From contig JAKSPQ010000004.1 in NCBI GenBank assembly GCA_024404665.1, forward strand, positions 1 to 35,416: a stretch of DNA of 35,416 bases, in the 5' to 3' direction. Shown piece by piece: positions 31,365-35,416 of this stretch (position 1 is its first letter; each line of letters begins with the position of its first letter). Source of the DNA: Clostridia bacterium (GTDB lineage Bacteria; Bacillota; Clostridia; Oscillospirales; CAG-272). A program made the translations under genes and the position numbers. Below the pieces are notes generated by a model. It searched no databases, was not told where the DNA came from, and worked only from the letters and a program-made list of their open reading frames with translations.

Positions 31365-32672
31365 TCAACCGACAAAATTGAACTGTGAAAGGAGGCCCCC
31401 GGGCGCTCCGTGCTCCGCAAGCCGTTTTTTCAGTCCTGCGGATGCGGGCTCTCCGGTGACGAACCTTCCCTGTGCTCCGTCCCAGCCTATTTCATATCCG
31501 AACAGCCTGCGGTATTTTCTTGAGCCGTCCGAATAGTCTGAGACGCATTCAGAGATATCCATTATCCTTCGTTTTCCGTCCTCAGGTCTTCCGCAGTAAA
31601 CCACAACGGGGAAGGCCTCGGCGGCCTGAAGCATTGAGGTTGAAAAGTCTATCGGGAATTTTTTCTGGCATAGCAGCGCGATTCTCATATGAGCGGCCTC
31701 GGAGGCTCCCGAATGTACCGTGGAAACAACGGTATGTCCTGTCATGGCAGCCTCTACGGCGGCATAGCACTCAACATCGCGCATTTCTCCGACACATACT
31801 ATATCCGGATTGTATCTTAAGGACGCCACAACCAGGTCTTCCTGGCATATATTCTGCTTTTCGTTGTCCGACGGTCTTGATATTGTATGTACCACGTTGT
31901 TTGTGACTCTGCCCGTTGAATCGCGCCTGAGCAGAGACAGCTCGCGGGCTCCCGATTCTATAGTGAATATGCGTTTTCCGTCGGGCATATCCTCAAGCAC
32001 TGCGTTTAGGAGAGTGGTTTTTCCGGAGGATGTTGCCCCGGCAATCACAAAGGATACCCCGTATCTGCAGAGCATTCTCAGGAAAGCCGCCATTTCGGGG
32101 GAAGCCATTCCGCTTTTTATAAGCGTCCGAAGGTCAAAATCGTTATTGTGCAGCAGACGAATGGAAACCGCCACGCCTCTTTCGCCGTCTATGAGAGGAG
32201 CCTTCAGGGCGGTTATCCTGTTGTTGCCCGGCAGATGTCCCTGACTCATGGGAGTGGCGGAATCGAGAATCATTCCGGAGTGTCTGAGTAGCCTTCTGAC
32301 AATGTCCTCCGCATGTCCGGGCGAAAAGAAATGCTCGGGTGCCTTGACAACCCTTCCGTCCCGCAGTGTCAGCGCGATGTCGTCCCACCCGTTGACGTTG
32401 ATTTCCTCTATATCTGACGAGTCGAGATATGCGGTAAGAATGCTGTACTCAGCCATTTCGCTGTAGATTCTTCCCACAAGTTCCTCGCGCCCTATGCCCG
32501 GGATATCCGCGCCTTCCTTTCTGATATACTGGCCGATATAGGCCTTGAGCAGCTCATCGTTCTCCTTGTTCTTTTCCGTCGTAATAAGTGTGGAACAGTA
32601 TTTTGATATATATTCCTGAACTTCCGACAAAAGTCTGCGGAATTCGGGAATGCTGTTTTGGGGAAGATTCAT
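31365..32672 (-). CDS. tadA: TadA/CpaF-type pilus assembly ATPase
   Basis: The 435-residue secretion ATPase powers pilin polymerisation from the cytoplasmic face. It has the CpaF-type N-terminal domain with YLDSSDIEEINVNGWDDIAL, then Walker A AGATSSGKTT (about 211-220), an Asp-box-type TIESGARELSLL, Walker B IVCVGEMRD (about 291-299) and the His box GHTVVSTVHSG. GAGAGGA precedes the ATG. All catalytic motifs are intact, so the motor should be functional. Confidence 0.95.
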   Translation of the reverse strand: MNLPQNSIPEFRRLLSEVQEYISKYCSTLITTEKNKENDELLKAYIGQYIRKEGADIPGIGREELVGRIYSEMAEYSILTAYLDSSDIEEINVNGWDDIALTLRDGRVVKAPEHFFSPGHAEDIVRRLLRHSGMILDSATPMSQGHLPGNNRITALKAPLIDGERGVAVSIRLLHNNDFDLRTLIKSGMASPEMAAFLRMLCRYGVSFVIAGATSSGKTTLLNAVLEDMPDGKRIFTIESGARELSLLRRDSTGRVTNNVVHTISRPSDNEKQNICQEDLVVASLRYNPDIVCVGEMRDVECYAAVEAAMTGHTVVSTVHSGASEAAHMRIALLCQKKFPIDFSTSMLQAAEAFPVVVYCGRPEDGKRRIMDISECVSDYSDGSRKYRRLFGYEIGWDGAQGRFVTGEPASAGLKKRLAEHGAPGGLLSQFNFVG

Positions 32673-32695
32673 TGTGTATCCTCTCAGTATAAGGT

Positions 32696-33493
32696 TTATT
32701 CGGCTTCGCAGGTCCCGGCAGCGCCTGTATTCTCTTTTTTCTCGCTCAGGACCGATACAAGTCCCGAAATGCCGGCGCGGTACTTTTTACCGGGATTGGC
32801 TCCTATGAGCCTACCCTCGCTCATAGCCAGGCGGAGACTCCGGGAATAGGGGAGGACTGCATCGCAGCGCAGCATGTTGGCGCGGCTCTCGTCAACCGGG
32901 AAATATATGTCGTTCGAGGTTATATTCAGCACACGGATATGCTCATCGGCGCGCCATTCGTCGCCCTCCAGGAGCGGAAGCTGGGAATCGTAAAACGCGA
33001 ACGACCGCATCTCCGGTGAATAAACGCGGATCACTCTGTCTGCCGTCTTCATCGCGGCTGCCGAAAGCCTGTCCTCATAAAGCACGGATGAGCAATCGAC
33101 GATCAGACAGTCGCACACCGGTGCGAGGCTGTCAAGGAAGCTGCCTGCTCTTCCCTCTCCGGTTTCAGGATAGGAATAAAGGTTTTCTCCTATTCCGTAG
33201 CCGAGGAACAGAAGATTCGGATATTCTCTGCAGACTACCGATGCGGCAAGAATTTCACCGGTTCCGATTTCGAGAGCCGTAAGAGCGCTTCCCAGAGACG
33301 GCAGCTCGCTCTCCCTGTTTTCCGGGAATAAAAGCGGCAGCACCGGCAGCGTCCTGTCGCAAAGCAGAAGAATCACCTGCTTTCCTGTCGATGCAAGCTC
33401 TGTCGCCAGCCTGACGGCGAGTGTCGTTTTCCCTGTGCAGGGCGGTCCCCAAACCGCTATTCTGCCGCTGAAATCCGTCGTGCCGTTATTCAT
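32696..33493 (-). CDS. TadZ/CpaE-like P-loop ATPase
   Basis: The 265-residue protein has Walker A WGPPCTGKTTLA (about 15-26), a hydrophobic CDCLIVDCSS Walker B-like segment and a SIMIBI-like arrangement. Its place between the cpaB-like and tadA genes is that of TadZ/CpaE, the MinD/ParA relative that localises the pilus machine. The P-loop is of the plain GxxxxGKT kind rather than the deviant KGG form of MinD. There is no N-terminal receiver-like domain. It overlaps the preceding gene by 8 bp. Confidence 0.78.
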   Translation of the reverse strand: MNNGTTDFSGRIAVWGPPCTGKTTLAVRLATELASTGKQVILLLCDRTLPVLPLLFPENRESELPSLGSALTALEIGTGEILAASVVCREYPNLLFLGYGIGENLYSYPETGEGRAGSFLDSLAPVCDCLIVDCSSVLYEDRLSAAAMKTADRVIRVYSPEMRSFAFYDSQLPLLEGDEWRADEHIRVLNITSNDIYFPVDESRANMLRCDAVLPYSRSLRLAMSEGRLIGANPGKKYRAGISGLVSVLSEKKENTGAAGTCEAE

Positions 33494-34319
33494 CGCCGAT
33501 GCGCGGCAGCTCTCCGCGTATGATTGCTCCGGCCTCGGATATTATTCCTCCGCTGCCCTGTGTGTTTCCGGACGTCTGAGCTCCGCTCCCGGTTCCGCCG
33601 TTATTTTCTTCCTTGCTTCTGTTTTCAAACCATTCCTTCTGTTCGGCGAGATACTTCTCCTCGGAGGGAGAGCCGGAATGGCAGAGAAACGCGCAGCACA
33701 CGGAGGCCTCTGCCGAATATCCGAAGAGCAGCGCCGCCTGTTCGGGATTTACGGAGAACATTATCGATACCGGTATATCCTCGCCCTCCTGTCCCCTGAC
33801 GCCCGAATTGTCTCGGAGAACAGCGTCCTTTGTAACCGTTGTAATGACTCTTACCGCGCTGAGAGCTCCCGGAGACACCGTCCCGTTCTTGTTTACTACC
33901 ATTATTCTCACAAGATCTCCGTTGCTCAGCTGTCCGGAAAAGCCTCCCGCAAAGGACGATACCGCAACGGTAACCGCAAGATTGCCCTCTTCAAGTCTCG
34001 AAAGCATATCGGCGGCGCCGTCGGCCTCGCTCTTGATTTTGGCGGATGTTACGTAGTCACCCGGGAACATGTCGCCCACGGCATATTTTCCCAAGACTTC
34101 GGATGTGTCCTTTATGACACCTTCGGGGAGATTTTTCACTCCTACACTGACCTTCTCAAGGACATCGGCGGTAATCATGGCTCCGCCGTTTATTTTCTTT
34201 GACGCTCTGACAACCACCGTGCTGCGGTTCATGAGTCCGGCAACGACCGGAAGCACCGCGAAAGAAATTATCAGAGCCAGCGCTATGCATATTATACCAA
34301 TAACCGTTCTGTTTTTCAT
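33486..34319 (-). CDS. CpaB/RcpC-like SAF-domain pilus protein
   Basis: The 277-residue protein has one N-terminal membrane anchor (about 7-30) and an SAF domain (VVVRASKKINGGAMITADVL, later GKYAVGDMFPGDYV). A CpaB-type C-terminal part (SNGDLVRIMVVNKNG) and a low-complexity Gly/Ser/Asn tail follow. In diderms this protein works with the secretin. In a monoderm it probably interacts with peptidoglycan or the pilus at the outer membrane face. It is the first gene after the pilin terminator. Confidence 0.85.
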   Translation of the reverse strand: MKNRTVIGIICIALALIISFAVLPVVAGLMNRSTVVVRASKKINGGAMITADVLEKVSVGVKNLPEGVIKDTSEVLGKYAVGDMFPGDYVTSAKIKSEADGAADMLSRLEEGNLAVTVAVSSFAGGFSGQLSNGDLVRIMVVNKNGTVSPGALSAVRVITTVTKDAVLRDNSGVRGQEGEDIPVSIMFSVNPEQAALLFGYSAEASVCCAFLCHSGSPSEEKYLAEQKEWFENRSKEENNGGTGSGAQTSGNTQGSGGIISEAGAIIRGELPRIGDE

Positions 34320-34365
34320 TTAGCCTTCTTTATTCAACAATCGTTTTTGACTTCTTTGTTTAAAG

Positions 34366-34414
34366 ACGGGACCGCCATCTTGAAGGATTATTCCTTCGGA
34401 TCAAGCGGTCCCGT
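34366..34414 (-). terminator. Hairpin between pilin gene and pilus machinery genes
   Basis: Outer arms ACGGGACCGC (34366-34375) and GCGGTCCCGT (34405-34414) and an inner AAGGA/TCCTT hairpin form a long stem followed by a T-run on the minus strand. It would let most transcripts stop after the pilin gene and only some continue. Confidence 0.85.
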
Positions 34415-34422
34415 TTTCGGAA

Positions 34423-34689
34423 TCAGGTTCCGGAGTAGCTGAAGAGTTCGGTGATTTTTGCGGTAACCGTGGCAAAAACGGTATCCTTCATCAGCGTGTA
34501 AAGAAGAGTGAGAAGCAGGGCACCGATGACAACTGCAATCAGAATCTTGATTGCTTCACCGACATAGGACTCTCCTCTCTCATCCGCGATGAGCTCCTCA
34601 GAGCAATCGCAGGGCTTTCTGAAAAGATTGCGAATTTTGGTTGCGGCAGCATTAAGCTTTTCCGCGATGACGTTTCCAACGTTCATCAT
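34423..34689 (-). CDS. Flp-pilin-like DUF6133-type protein
   Basis: The 88-residue protein has a cytoplasmic N-terminus with CDC, then DERGESYVGEAIKILIAVVI leading into one transmembrane helix and a short C-terminal tail ending FSYSGT. The G-E-S-Y-V-G-E order before the helix resembles a type IV pilin cleavage region. Members with this layout (DUF6133-like) head Tad clusters in Clostridia and are probably the pilin subunit. GGAGG precedes the ATG. A consensus promoter and a following hairpin suit high expression. Confidence 0.8.
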   Translation of the reverse strand: MMNVGNVIAEKLNAAATKIRNLFRKPCDCSEELIADERGESYVGEAIKILIAVVIGALLLTLLYTLMKDTVFATVTAKITELFSYSGT

Positions 34690-34766
34690 TTTTCCTCCTG
34701 AATATAAATTGTTAACTGTTACGGCCTCGAATGCACTTTTAACATTTCGTTAACTTTCTGTACATG

Positions 34767-34795
34767 ATTATAACACCTTTTACCACTGTTGTCAA
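34767..34795 (-). promoter_or_regulatory. Consensus promoter of the Tad pilus operon
   Basis: Minus strand TTGACA (34795-34790), a 17-bp spacer, TATAAT (34772-34767): a perfect match to the sigma-A consensus. Confidence 0.9.
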
Positions 34796-34828
34796 CAATT
34801 ATTTTGCAATTTGTTAAAAAATTATTCG

Positions 34829-34868
34829 CAATCTTCTCATTTTTATCGTGTTTTTCGCAATGAGAAGC
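34829..34868. promoter_or_regulatory. Inverted repeat, candidate operator of the pilus operon
   Basis: CTTCTCAT and ATGAGAAG form an 8-bp inverted repeat around about 19 nt, within 34838-34866. The right part (TTTTTCGCAATGAGAAG) closely matches the element at 17618-17653. It lies 40-75 bp upstream of the pilus -35. Confidence 0.5.
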
Positions 34869-34869
34869 G

Positions 34870-35078
34870 ATTTGGTTCACAATTTGTTTATATTTTTCAT
34901 GAGATGATGGCGGTCGTTTGTCTTTCCGCGTGACAGACTGTGTAAGATACAGGCCTTAAGGCATGAGACATCCCTCTTTTCGGCTCATCCGATATATGCC
35001 GACCTCTGCTCCGCGCCCACCTGTTTGCCGCTTATAATGATTTTTCCGATGTTTTTTCACACTCTTATTATAAAACAA
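34870..35078. other. Intergenic DNA without recognised feature
   Basis: About 200 bp between the divergent pilus and lipoprotein promoters. I see no gene, RNA or clear repeat in it. Confidence 0.5.
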
Positions 35079-35107
35079 TTGAATTATCACGCAATATGTG
35101 ATAAAAT
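35079..35107 (+). promoter_or_regulatory. Promoter of the terminal lipoprotein gene
   Basis: TTGAAT (35079-35084), a 17-bp spacer, TAAAAT (35102-35107). Confidence 0.75.
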
Positions 35108-35193
35108 AATAAAAAATAAAAATGTTCGAAAGAACGGAAATGAGAGCATATGTATTTCACGGCTCAACTTCTTTCGTACGGGAAGGGTAAATC

Positions 35194-35416
35194 ATGAAAA
35201 AAACAATATGCTGCCTGCTTGCTTTGATTATGGCAGCTGCTCTGATCTCATGCAACGGAGAAATCACGGTAAACGTAGGCACAACGGCTACAGCCGAAAC
35301 TACGAAGGCCCCCGTCACTACCGAGGCCCCCGTTACCACTGAGGCTCCCGTCACGACTGAAGCTCCCGTTACTACCGAGGCTCCCGTTACTACCGAGGCT
35401 CCCGTTACTACCGAGG
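35194..35416 (+). CDS. Repeat-rich lipoprotein, partial at window end
   Basis: The frame starts at the ATG at 35194 behind GAAGGG and runs off the window. A lipoprotein signal peptide ends in ALISC (C20). After a short Thr-rich spacer come six hexapeptide repeats APVTTE from 35308, encoded by 18-bp units; the last three are identical at the DNA level. Such Pro/Thr/Glu-rich stretches usually serve as extended cell-surface spacers before a functional domain, which is not visible here. Identical DNA repeats suggest the number of units may vary. Confidence 0.85.
   Translation, partial: MKKTICCLLALIMAAALISCNGEITVNVGTTATAETTKAPVTTEAPVTTEAPVTTEAPVTTEAPVTTEAPVTTE
35308..35415 (+). repeat. 18-bp coding tandem repeat (APVTTE)n
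   Basis: Six exact-length 18-bp units. The first three differ at synonymous positions and the last three are identical. The array may continue beyond the window. Confidence 0.92.

Overview
The window looks like a chromosomal segment of an uncultured anaerobic gut-type Clostridia bacterium, probably an Oscillospirales/Eubacteriales relative. This is inferred from textbook sigma-A promoters (TTGACA-17-TATAAT), purine-rich ribosome binding sites, a class A RNase P RNA, a monoderm-type Tad pilus cluster with DUF4320- and DUF6133-like proteins, and an ECF-type vitamin transporter. Base composition is moderate and genes are dense. No tRNA, rRNA, CRISPR array or intact transposase was seen.

Layout. 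0.1-4.3 kb: a 1012-residue membrane-anchored protein of repeated beta-sandwich (Fn3-like) modules, followed by an MscS channel. 4.3-7.3 kb: a vitamin B6 salvage locus with a C-terminally truncated MocR/PdxR-type regulator and a broken small gene on the minus strand, divergent from an ECF S component and a pyridoxal kinase. 7.3-9.0 kb: a LUD-domain protein convergent with a second MscS channel. 9.0-14.5 kb: a four-unit 23-bp tandem repeat, an XRE regulator, rsmJ, a ferredoxin-type aldo/keto reductase, a lipoprotein with a nuclease/phosphatase fold and an M19 dipeptidase.

14.7-18.8 kb is the most unusual part. An XRE-ImmA pair is divergent from a tyrosine recombinase. About 1 kb of mostly non-coding DNA follows: six 45-bp tandem repeats, then three 28-bp sites with the 11-6-11 architecture of Xer/dif sites. 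Two of these sites are in opposite orientation and bracket about 0.26 kb carrying a perfect consensus promoter that points at a CvpA-family gene. I read this as a candidate invertible promoter switch, or alternatively a miniature element with palindromic ends. Next come the 5' stub of a MATE transporter gene and the RNase P RNA gene (minus strand).

19.3-28.0 kb is metabolic: a DUF4886/SGNH-type protein and a Gfo/Idh/MocA oxidoreductase; an Ldh-type dehydrogenase with malic enzyme (malate to pyruvate); a nucleoside phosphorylase with a YfiH/PgeF-type laccase-fold protein; a glycerophosphodiesterase; a serine acetyltransferase with unusual extensions; and a one-pass membrane protein. 28.2-34.7 kb is a minus-strand Tad pilus operon (pilin-like DUF6133, CpaB/RcpC, TadZ-like ATPase, TadA, TadB, TadC, DUF4320, TadE-like) behind a consensus promoter, with a strong hairpin after the pilin gene. 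The window ends inside a lipoprotein gene with an APVTTE hexapeptide repeat.

All functional calls rest on reading protein motifs and DNA by eye; no database search was run.
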